From CAWFZT01 sp963820415 (GTDB taxonomy: Bacteria > Chloroflexota > Anaerolineae > Anaerolineales > Anaerolineaceae), in contig CAWFZT010000004.1 in NCBI GenBank assembly GCA_963820415.1, positions 372,001 to 436,000 on the forward strand: DNA of 64,000 bases, in the 5' to 3' direction. Position numbers and translations under genes: made by a program. This document shows positions 1 through 7,822 of this stretch, in pieces. The notes under the pieces are model-generated. The model was not told the origin of the DNA, did no database searches, and was given only the letters and a program-made list of their open reading frames with translations. Position 1 is the stretch's first letter. Each line of letters starts with the position of its first letter.

Positions 1-320
1 GTTACCGGCTGGCCTGGCCTCAAGTATTTTGCCCAGGATAGCCGGCTGGCTTTCTTGCGCAGCTCAGAAAAAGATGCCGTATAAAATTCTCCCAGTCTCA
101 CCAAAATGCGGCTGGCGGTGCGCAGGTGCAGGTTGGCGCGGTATAGTTCCCGCAGGTTGGCTTTGAATTCAATCCCCCCCTCTTCACCGGTGCGATCAAA
201 TGGCGATGCATTAGCGGTAGTCAGCGGAATTCCCAGCCGCCGCAATTCCTGTCCGGTAAACGGTTCCAGTCCGGGGGCGCAAACGGCGAAAACTCTAAGC
301 ACACCGGCAGGAGTATCCAA
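1..320 (-). CDS. THUMP-domain 23S rRNA methyltransferase (RlmL/RlmK type), 5' part only
   Basis: Reading the minus strand from about 320 gives a protein beginning around MDTPAGVLRVFAVCAPGLE and continuing with FTGQELRRLGI and YLRPGQPV before it leaves the window. This is the N-terminal ferredoxin-like/THUMP part of class I rRNA (guanine-N2) methyltransferases, which use the THUMP fold to hold RNA and S-adenosylmethionine to methylate a base. The catalytic domain lies outside the window. Start choice: TTG at 320 has AGGA a few bases upstream; GTG at 302 has no ribosome site and is the alternative. The start lies right behind the expected end of ygiQ (329), so the two look co-transcribed. Because of a one-base shift in ygiQ the two reading frames are joined in this sequence. 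Family call is fairly secure; exact target base is not. Confidence 0.6.
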   Translation of the reverse strand, partial: MDTPAGVLRVFAVCAPGLEPFTGQELRRLGIPLTTANASPFDRTGEEGGIEFKANLRELYRANLHLRTASRILVRLGEFYTASFSELRKKASRLSWAKYLRPGQPV

Positions 321-328
321 AACCGATC

Positions 329-2033
329 CTAATTCTCTCGCCTGGCGGGTTTTTCGACAACTACGGCCTTCTGGCGTTCTTTTTTTAAAGGATCTTTCTC
401 GACGAAGATCTTTTCCTCGGGTGAAAGGATCCATTTCCGTGTAATACATCACACTGGCGTAGGTAGAAGGTGTGGGAGTAAAAATTTGCACCTGTTCAGG
501 GCTGATGTGCAGGGAATGGCTGGCGAACTCCTTCAATTTGAGCATATCCTTTTCGCGGCAGCCTGGGTAGGCGGCGATCAAATAATAGGTGAGAAACTGG
601 CGTTTGCCCAGGGACTGGCTGAGACTGTCAAAGCGTTCTTTGAACCTGACCAGGACGGATTTCGACGGCTTACCCATGCGATGGAGGATGTGCGCTTCGC
701 TGTGTTCGGGAGCCACTTTCAACTGCCCAGACACATGGTGTTCAACTACTTCTTCCAGGTACGTCTGGCCATGTTTGCGGTCGGCCAACACCATATCATA
801 GCGGATACCGGAGCCGACGAAGACCTTTTTGACGCCTTTAACCTGGCGCAGCCTCTTCAGCAGTTCGACCTGAGAGGTGTGGTCGATCTTTAACAACGGG
901 CAAATTTCGGGTGTGAGGCAGCGCCGGCCCTGGCAGCTTCCCTTGGACAATTTCTTATCGCACTCGATAGCGTACATGTTAGCAGTTGGACCACCTGCAT
1001 CCAGGATATATCCTTTGAAATCAGGCAATTCGGTCAGGCGGCGGGCCTCATCGAGAATTGAACCCTGGCTGCGCCAGCGGATGGTGCGCCCTTCGTGAAC
1101 GGCGATGGCGCAGAAATTACATTCGCCATAACAGCCGCGGTGGGTGGAAATGGAAAATTTTATCGTTTCGAGGGCTTTGACTTGACCCTGGGCCTCGTAA
1201 TAAGGATGTTGGGCGCGCTCGAAATCTATGGCGTAAACCTGGTCCAGCTCAGCCTGAGTAGGGTAGGGAGCAGGGGGATTCTGTACCAGGTAGCGGTCAC
1301 CATGCCGTTGGTAAAGGCCCTTGGCGTTAAGCGGGTCATTATTGCGGTAGAAAGTGTGGAACATATCGATGAACGCCAGATTATCCTGGCTGACTTCCTC
1401 GAAAGCCCCGATTTCCAGGTACCCCTCTCGCTTTTCTTTTGCGATATAGCATAAACCCGGGATTTCCCGCGGATTTTCGCCGGACCGAAGAGCAGCCGCC
1501 AGGGTCAGCACGGAATTCTCCGCCATCGCGTAAAGCAGGTAATCTGCTTTTGCGTCGAAGAGGATTGAACCCCGCACGCGATCGGACCAGAAGTCGTAAT
1601 GGGCTACCCGGCGCAGGCTGGCTTCGATTCCGCCCAGCACGATCGGGCGAGTGTTCTTAAAGAAACGCCGGATCAGATTCGCATAGACAATAACTGCCCG
1701 GTCGGGACGGCGGTTATTGACCCCTCCTGGGGTGTAATCGTCGCTGTGCCGTTTTTTCTTCAGGGCGGTGTAATTTGCGACCATCGAGTCGATGCTGCCG
1801 CCGCTTACTCCCCAGAACAGGGTCGGCTCGCCCAACCGGGTGATATCCAGGTCAGAATGGGTATCCGGCTGGGCAATCACGCCGACCCTATAACCGGCAT
1901 TGACCAGCACTTTTCCGATCACGGCGATGCCAATAAATGGGCTGTCGATATAGCTGTCGCCAGATACCAGGATTACATCCAGGTGATCCCAGCCCAATTT
2001 CTTAACTTCTTCCAGGGTGGTGGGTAGAAACAT
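329..2033 (-). CDS. ygiQ: YgiQ family radical SAM protein, frameshifted near its 3' end
   Basis: The minus strand from ATG at 2033 is open to the window edge and reads MFLPTTLEEVKKLGWDHLDV, then GGIEASLRR and the radical SAM cluster CYGECNFC (Cys 301, 305, 308), which binds a 4Fe-4S cluster and S-adenosylmethionine. This is the YgiQ (UPF0313) family; its substrate is not established. After DPFT (codon at 422) the expected tail (EEKIFVEKDP, ending ARREN and a TAG at 331-329) is in the next frame, so the sequence carries one extra base at about 416-422, probably the third C of ACCC on the coding strand. Repaired, the protein is about 567 residues. Unrepaired, the frame runs straight into the downstream methyltransferase. 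Plus-strand ORFs over this stretch are shadows. Confidence 0.85.
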
Positions 2034-2134
2034 AACTTTACCTGTCGAAATACTCCATTTCCGGCCCAAGTTTACCACAGGTTACGGGAAAACCATTCCT
2101 CTGGATTAAAACACTTCAAGCCTGCGTCCCGCAG

Positions 2135-2198
2135 CCGGATTTTGGGGTGTCATGACCCCCCAAAATCTGGGGACTTTCCACGGTAAATCCCAATGAGC
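2135..2198 (-). repeat. Palindromic intergenic repeat, copy A (truncated)
   Basis: This is one arm and the core of the repeat seen also at 11424, 26637 and 30452. The core GATTTTGGGGTGTCATGACC and the arm ending CACGGTAAATCCCAATGAG match the other copies almost base for base, but the second outer arm is missing and is replaced by unrelated sequence. It lies between the divergent ygiQ and GH32 genes, just before the GH32 promoter. Orientation matches copy D. Confidence 0.85.
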
Positions 2199-2206
2199 TT
2201 ATAGGT

Positions 2207-2234
2207 TTGATTGGGATATTTCAAGGGTTATAAT
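2207..2234 (+). promoter_or_regulatory. Sigma70-type promoter of the GH32 gene
   Basis: TTGATT at 2207-2212, a 16-base spacer and a perfect TATAAT at 2229-2234. The predicted transcript starts near 2241, leaving about 32 bases before the ATG at 2273. Confidence 0.6.
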
Positions 2235-2272
2235 AACCACAGATCAAAATTCTTCGAAAAAAAAAGACTCAT

Positions 2273-3731
2273 ATGTTTAGATCCAAATCCACCCAAGCAA
2301 AATCTCTTCCAAATCTGAAAGCCGACCGCTTGCGCCCGCGCTATCACTTTCTGCCTCCGGCAAACTGGATGAACGATCCGAATGGGCTCATTCAATGGAA
2401 AGGTCAGTACCACCTTTTCTACCAGCACAATCCGCTTCAGGCGGCTTGGGGAAAGATCCATTGGGGTCATGCGGTAAGCCAGGACTTAATCTACTGGCGG
2501 CACCTGCCCCTGGCGATGAAACCCACGCCAGGAGGGCCGGATAATGACGGAGTCTGGTCCGGCTGCGCGGTCAACGCCCATGGAAAACCGGTGATTTTTT
2601 ACACCGGCGTTTTCCCGGAAGTACAGTGTATGGCAACCACCCAGGATGACTTAAGAACGCTGGTCAAATACCCGGGAAATCCCATTGTTCCTCATCGACC
2701 CGCCGATATGAAGCTGGCTGGCTTTCGCGATCCTTGCGTGTGGCAGGAAGGTGACGCCTGGTTTATGCTGATCGGCAGCGGCTTCGAGGGCCAGGGAGGA
2801 GCGTTGCTTCTCTATTCTTCGACTGATCTGGTGCATTGGGAGTACCTGCACCCGCTGCTTACTGCCGACAGAGTCGATACAGGTGGATTGTCTCTGGGGA
2901 ATATGTGGGAATGTCCACAGATGTTCCCACTTGGTGACCAGCACCTGGTGCATTTTTCCGCCTGTGACCCAAAAGAGTCGTACTACGTGGTTTACCTGAC
3001 CGGTGCTTACCGCGATAAGACTTTCTACCCGCAGCAGCTCTTAAAACTGGATTATGGCAACCAGTTCTTTTATGCCCCACAATCATTTGTAGACGAGCGC
3101 GGCAGGCGCATCATGTTGGGCTGGTCACGCGAAGACCGCAGCCAGGAGGCGCAAATACAAGCCGGTTGGGCAGGCGTGATGTCGTTACCGCGCCTGCTCG
3201 AGTCTCGTCCTGATGGATTGCCAGGCTTCAGGCCTCTAGACGAGTTACAAGTTTTGCGTGAACAACATTCCCACCTGGAGAATGTCCTGATAACTCCAGC
3301 TTCGATAAACCTACTTAAACCCATCCTGTCGGATTCCTTCGAGCTCCAGGCAGTCATCGAACCTGGCACTGCTGAAGAATTTGGGTTGAAAGTCTGCGTT
3401 TCTCCGGAGGAGAAAGAATATACCCGGTTGACTTATTCCCCCGCCTCGGGTCGTTTCACGGTAGATACGACGCATGCCAGCCTCGATGCACAGCGCGCCT
3501 GGTAGTGTGCACGAAATCCCGTCCTTGCCGCTCGATAGCGGATTACTGCACCTGCGCTTGTTCGTAGATCGCTCGATCCTGGAGGTCTACCTTAACGGTT
3601 GGGCCTGTCTTACCGCTCGCATGTACCCCACGCTGAAGACCAGCCTGGGTATCGAATTATTTTCAAAAGGCGGGAATATTCGAGTCAAGAACCTGGATTT
3701 CTGGAAGATGAAATCGATCCAGAAGAATTAA
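2273..3731 (+). CDS. GH32 beta-fructosidase / sucrose-6-phosphate hydrolase, frameshifted
   Basis: A glycoside hydrolase family 32 enzyme that splits fructose from sucrose, sucrose-6-phosphate or fructans with retention of configuration. The five-bladed propeller carries the nucleophile in WMNDPNG (Asp35), the transition-state stabiliser in FRDP (Asp153) and the acid/base in WECP (Glu213). No signal peptide is visible, so it probably acts in the cytoplasm. The first frame stops at 3505 after DAQRAW. The expected C-terminal beta-sandwich (VHEIPSLPLDSG, LFVDRSILEVYLNG) continues in the +1 frame to 3731, which means one extra base at about 3480-3505. Repaired length is about 485 residues, normal for the family. 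The gene ends against the convergent PFK-like gene, a natural partner because fructose released here feeds glycolysis. Confidence 0.85.
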
Positions 3732-4852
3732 TCTCCCAGGCTGGTTCCCACCCGCCGGGCGCAGTCAATCCAGGTATGATCCGCAGGCACCAGTTTGCGC
3801 AGTCCGGCTACCTTTTCCAGGGTTACCGCCTGGATTGACCCGCCGACTGAGGCAACCATCACCCCGAAGTGGCCTTCGTTTACCAACCGGACGCTGGCAG
3901 TCCCTAATTGGGTAGCCAGGATGCGGTCGGCCGAGGAAGGCCCTCCGCCGCGCAGCAAGTGTCCCAGGATGGTCACACGCGTTTCTAGGCCAGTCAGGTG
4001 TTCGATCCGGTAAGCCAGTTGGATAGCGTTTCCGGTCAGGCGGTCTTCAATCTGGTCGAGCGTCTCTTCAACCTTTTCTTTTTCATCGCCTGAACGGAGA
4101 GACTCGTTCACTTTACGGGAGTGTTCAAAAAAGGATACAGTTTCTTTCGCCAGCGCGCCTTCGGCTACAGCGATGATGCTGTATTTCTTGCCTTCGTGGT
4201 TGCGCGCCAGAACGGCATCGGCAATTTTCTGAGCATCGTATGGAATTTCAGGGATGGCAATCACATCCGCGCCGCCAGCGATCCCGGCCCCCAGGGTCAG
4301 CCAGCCCGCTTCTCGACCCAGGATTTCCACCAGGATGACACGATGGTTGCTGTAAGCCGTGCTGTGCAGCCGGTCAATCGCCTCCGTGGCGATGTCAAGG
4401 GCGGTACTGAAGCCTATCGTCAAATCAGTGCCGGCGAGGATATTATCGATGGCTTTGGGCAGGCTGATGACATTGACCCCCTTTTGCATAAGGTGAAGAG
4501 CGCTTTGTTGGGTTTCTCGCCCGCCGATACACACCAGGGCGTCCAGGCGGTGTTTTTTTATATTGGCGACTGCCGTATCCAGCATGTCCTGAACCTGCCC
4601 TTTTTCTACCATCCGGTGCGGTTGGTCTCGGCTGGTGCCCAGGATGGTTCCTCCGCCGGCCAGGATGCCCGAGAGGGATTCTCCTTCCAGCGATACCGTT
4701 CGATCTTGGACCAGCCCCTGAAACCCATCTTGGAAACCCAGGATTTGCATGCCATAAGAATTCCGGGCCGTCTTCCCGACAGCCCGGATAGCAGCATTCA
4801 ACCCAGGACAATCACTGCCAGCGGTCAGAATGCCGATTTTTTCGCCATACAT
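3728..4852 (-). CDS. 6-phosphofructokinase-like protein with altered catalytic motifs
   Basis: A 374-residue member of the PfkA family (ATP or PPi:fructose-6-phosphate 1-phosphotransferase). The start ILTAGSDCPGLNAAIR, the LGTSR, IGFSTALD, EILGREAGW and LGHLLRGG segments all align with PfkA, including the arginines and Met-Gly-Arg-type loop that hold fructose-6-phosphate. Two catalytic motifs differ: the nucleotide/Mg motif GGDG is GGRE (residues 110-113) and the catalytic TIDND is AIDNI (134-138), so one Asp of each is lost while the base Asp136 stays. Start ATG 4852 follows GTGGAGGC. It may be a weak, PPi-type or regulatory paralogue rather than the main glycolytic enzyme; sequence alone cannot tell. 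Confidence 0.8.
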   Translation of the reverse strand: MYGEKIGILTAGSDCPGLNAAIRAVGKTARNSYGMQILGFQDGFQGLVQDRTVSLEGESLSGILAGGGTILGTSRDQPHRMVEKGQVQDMLDTAVANIKKHRLDALVCIGGRETQQSALHLMQKGVNVISLPKAIDNILAGTDLTIGFSTALDIATEAIDRLHSTAYSNHRVILVEILGREAGWLTLGAGIAGGADVIAIPEIPYDAQKIADAVLARNHEGKKYSIIAVAEGALAKETVSFFEHSRKVNESLRSGDEKEKVEETLDQIEDRLTGNAIQLAYRIEHLTGLETRVTILGHLLRGGGPSSADRILATQLGTASVRLVNEGHFGVMVASVGGSIQAVTLEKVAGLRKLVPADHTWIDCARRVGTSLGD

Positions 4853-4943
4853 GCCTCCACTTTTTAATCAGGAACAATGCATGTGAATCAGTATACCATG
4901 CGTTTTGATATCAATCGACTTCCTCACCCCCCACTTGGTTTAA

Positions 4944-4972
4944 TTACATTTTTTCCTGTATATTGCTATAAT
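4944..4972 (+). promoter_or_regulatory. Promoter of the metallophosphoesterase gene
   Basis: TTACAT at 4944-4949, 17-base spacer, TATAAT at 4967-4972 preceded by TGC (extended -10). Transcription should begin at about 4979, which excludes the GTG at 4975 as a start codon and points to TTG at 5005. Confidence 0.6.
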
Positions 4973-5004
4973 AGGTGAACCCTATAAGAAGTGGATTCTT
5001 CAAT

Positions 5005-5946
5005 TTGACAACTTTATATTTTGCTACCGACGTTCACGGATCAAAGATCTGTTGGAACAAGTTTATTAATGCAGGAAAATTTTACAAAGCCGATGTCATC
5101 ATCCTTGGGGGTGACATGACCGGCAAGGCAATTGTACCCATTGTCCATCAGGGGAATAACACTTACCGGGTGGTTCTTTTAGAGCATGAATTTATCTTGC
5201 ATGACGAAGATGAAGTAAATGAAATGGCCAGGCGGATAAAAAGCCGCGGGTATTATCCCTATCGGACGACGCCAGAAGAGATGGCTGAACTCCAGGCTGC
5301 CCCAGACCAGGTAAACCAGCTATTTAAGCGGGAAACGATCCGTATAATGCAACAGTGGTTGGCTTATGCAGATGAAAAGCTGGATAACACCGGCATCCGC
5401 TGTTATGTGGCGCCTGGAAATGACGATATATTTGAGCTGGATGACTTGATCCATGACTCGAAACATGTGAAGTTGGCAGAAGGCCGGGTCATCCCCTTGG
5501 ACGACTACCATGAAATGATCTCCTCTGGCTGGACCAATCCGACTCCCTGGCATACTTACCGAGAAGAATCCGAAGAAAAGCTGGCTGCACGTCTTGAAGC
5601 CATGATTTCCAGGTTATCGGATCCGCACAATAGCGTTTTTAACCTGCACGTACCGCCTTACGGTTCTAACCTGGACGCCGCCCCTGAAATGACCATCGAT
5701 TTACGTCCAAGGTTTGCCGGAAACTCGATGATCCCAGTTGGGAGTAAGGCTGTCAGGCAGGTGATTGAAAAATATCAGCCTCTATTAGGTTTGTTTGGGC
5801 ATATCCATGAAAGTAAAGGAACAGCTCGCTTAGGTCGCACGTTGTGCGTCAATCCAGGCAGTGTCTACGAGCAGGGTTATCTTAACGGAGCTATTATCAA
5901 CCTGGGCCGCGATAAGATCAAAAGCCATATTCTCACCAACGGATAG
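5005..5946 (+). CDS. Metallophosphoesterase (calcineurin-like)
   Basis: A dinuclear-metal phosphoesterase of about 313 residues. All signature elements are visible in order: TDVHG near the N-terminus, LGGDMTGK, PGNDD, the GHIH motif near the C-terminus and then NPGS. Metal ligands and catalytic His are therefore intact. The substrate is unknown; members hydrolyse phosphomono- or diesters. The open frame extends back to a GTG at 4975, but a good promoter places transcription start after it. TTG at 5005 gives MTTLYFATDVHGS, a usual start for this fold. It stands alone between the divergent PFK-like gene and the permease. No membrane segment or signal peptide is seen. Confidence 0.85.
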   Translation: MTTLYFATDVHGSKICWNKFINAGKFYKADVIILGGDMTGKAIVPIVHQGNNTYRVVLLEHEFILHDEDEVNEMARRIKSRGYYPYRTTPEEMAELQAAPDQVNQLFKRETIRIMQQWLAYADEKLDNTGIRCYVAPGNDDIFELDDLIHDSKHVKLAEGRVIPLDDYHEMISSGWTNPTPWHTYREESEEKLAARLEAMISRLSDPHNSVFNLHVPPYGSNLDAAPEMTIDLRPRFAGNSMIPVGSKAVRQVIEKYQPLLGLFGHIHESKGTARLGRTLCVNPGSVYEQGYLNGAIINLGRDKIKSHILTNG

Positions 5947-6041
5947 CCTTATGTACTTGTTGATTTATAGTCATCCTATCCCTTAGATTCTTTTTATTTT
6001 CTTTACAAATCCTGAATGTTCAGAAGTTGGAGGAACAGGAC

Positions 6042-7697
6042 ATGAGCCCAAATGGCAACCGTACACAACCGGCCGCAGATCTTTTCGTCCGAAAGGCAAC
6101 AGGTTTGGTACGCGCCTGGTCGGTAATGGATGCATTCATTTATGCGACCTTCTCGATCAACCTTGTCACGTTGGGGCTTTATATCTTTAGCCAAATGTAT
6201 TCTTTGAAAGGCGGATTGCTGCCTACCCTGTTAATCAGTGCTTGTTTCCTGGTTTTTGAAATTGCTGTCTACGCCAGCTTGATTGCCGTAATGCCTCGTA
6301 CTGGCGGTGACTACGTCTGGCAAAGCCGCATCCTGGGCGGGGGCATCGGTTTTGTCTTGTCTGTGACTGGATGGTGGTTCATCCTATGGTTATGGGTTCC
6401 CTTGTATGGCGATATGCTCCGCCAACTGTTTCTAACTCCGTTGTTGGGCATCCTGGGCGCCAAAGATGCTGCGCTCTGGTTTGGACAGACTCATCTGGGG
6501 CTGTTCATTACCTCTCTGCTTTGTCTATTGGTTGTCACCGTGTATATTGCAACAGGCATGAAATTGTACGCCCGGATCCAAAAAATCTGTTTCTGGGTAG
6601 GTATGGCTGGCCTGATCGTGGTATTCATTTTCTTGCTGGCAGGCAATCCGGCCTCCTTCCGTTCCGGGCTTGAGCGTGAAGCGCCAGCCTTGTTTGGCGC
6701 TCCAGCCGATGTGTACACCGCCACGATCAAAGCTGGTCTAGATGCCGGAGCAACAGCTCCTTTATGGGGCGGGGGCCTGGCAGCCATCTTTCTGGGGATG
6801 CCATTTATTGTTTTCTTTAACTTATGGCCTAATTGGGGGACAACCCTGTATGGCGAAGTGCGCGGGGCTACAGATTTTAAACGTAATTTCTGGGGAATGG
6901 CTGGCGCTCTATTGATCACCACGTTGCTTGGGATAATTTTCTTCCTGTTGATTAACAAGACGGTCACCTGGGATTTTTACATGAAGGCCAACGGCGCCTG
7001 GTGGAATTACGCCTGGGGATTCACCTCACAAGCGCCGCCTCTTCCAATCTGGCCCTATCCGGCTTTACTGGCAATGTTTATGACTTCCAGCCGGCTGCTG
7101 CAGTTCGTTGTTGTGCTGGCGATGAGCTTCTGGTGGTTTGGTTGGTCCGGTACAGTATTCCTCAGTTCAACTCGGGTAATTTTCGCCGCGGCGTTCGACC
7201 GCCTTCTGCCAGAAAAAGTGGCCGAAATAGACGCTAAAACACGTACCCCGGTCATGGCTCTGTTGTTGATGGTGGTTCCGTCGATTATTATTTCAGCCTT
7301 GTTTGCCTGGAATATCTTTAACTTCCGTTCATTGACTCTCGATTCGACTTTAGTCATTGCAGTAACCTATCTGGGCACTACTGTCGCAGCGATCTTGCTG
7401 CCTTATCGAAAACCAGATCTATATAATGCATCTCCGATTTCCAGATATAAAGTCCTGGGAATCCCGATCATCACCATCTCAGGTGTGATCTTTGGCGGAT
7501 TTCTGGTGTACCTGTTGTATGAATGGCTCATCGACCCCTTGAAGCTTTATGGGATTGGGATTTCCAATTTAAGCTCGATCATTTTTCTGGCGTTCAACTA
7601 TGTCCTGGGTCTGGGGATTTACATGGGCTTCAAGGCTTACCGCCGGCGTAAAGGGATCGATATAGATAAAGTTTACAAAGAAATCCCGGTCGAATAG
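6042..7697 (+). CDS. APC family amino acid permease
   Basis: A polytopic membrane protein of 551 residues with about 12 or more hydrophobic segments, beginning with the conserved region around LVRAWSVMDAFIYATF and VMPRTGGDYVWQSR, typical of the amino acid-polyamine-organocation (APC) superfamily. Such carriers bring amino acids or amines across the inner membrane by proton or sodium symport or by exchange; the substrate cannot be read here. The start is ATG 6042, eight bases after GGAGG; the in-frame TTG at 6027 is inside that ribosome site. There is a long loop (around residues 215-250) with many Ala/Gly before the next segment. The tail is short and basic (YRRRKGIDIDKVYKEI). It is the last plus-strand gene before a convergent peptidase. 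Confidence 0.85.
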   Translation: MSPNGNRTQPAADLFVRKATGLVRAWSVMDAFIYATFSINLVTLGLYIFSQMYSLKGGLLPTLLISACFLVFEIAVYASLIAVMPRTGGDYVWQSRILGGGIGFVLSVTGWWFILWLWVPLYGDMLRQLFLTPLLGILGAKDAALWFGQTHLGLFITSLLCLLVVTVYIATGMKLYARIQKICFWVGMAGLIVVFIFLLAGNPASFRSGLEREAPALFGAPADVYTATIKAGLDAGATAPLWGGGLAAIFLGMPFIVFFNLWPNWGTTLYGEVRGATDFKRNFWGMAGALLITTLLGIIFFLLINKTVTWDFYMKANGAWWNYAWGFTSQAPPLPIWPYPALLAMFMTSSRLLQFVVVLAMSFWWFGWSGTVFLSSTRVIFAAAFDRLLPEKVAEIDAKTRTPVMALLLMVVPSIIISALFAWNIFNFRSLTLDSTLVIAVTYLGTTVAAILLPYRKPDLYNASPISRYKVLGIPIITISGVIFGGFLVYLLYEWLIDPLKLYGIGISNLSSIIFLAFNYVLGLGIYMGFKAYRRRKGIDIDKVYKEIPVE

Positions 7698-7822
7698 ATC
7701 ATGGCAATTCTATCCGATGCAGAGAAGTAGACCCGGCCCTTGATCGAAACCGCGCAGTCCCGGGGTATCTGACTGGTCTGCTTGGCAGATTGCCCTTGAA
7801 AATCCATTGCCCGTCAGCCGGC

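Noticed and set aside
106..2027. Five or more plus-strand ORFs of 70-142 residues over 106-2027
   Set aside because: They are shadows of the ygiQ and methyltransferase genes on the minus strand, which show clear family motifs; the plus-strand translations have none and no ribosome sites.
4121..4867. 248-residue plus-strand ORF opposite the PFK-like gene, and similar long antisense ORFs (18296-19015, 21866-22462)
   Set aside because: They lie antisense to genes with well-conserved motifs and have no recognisable features; long antisense frames are common at this base composition.
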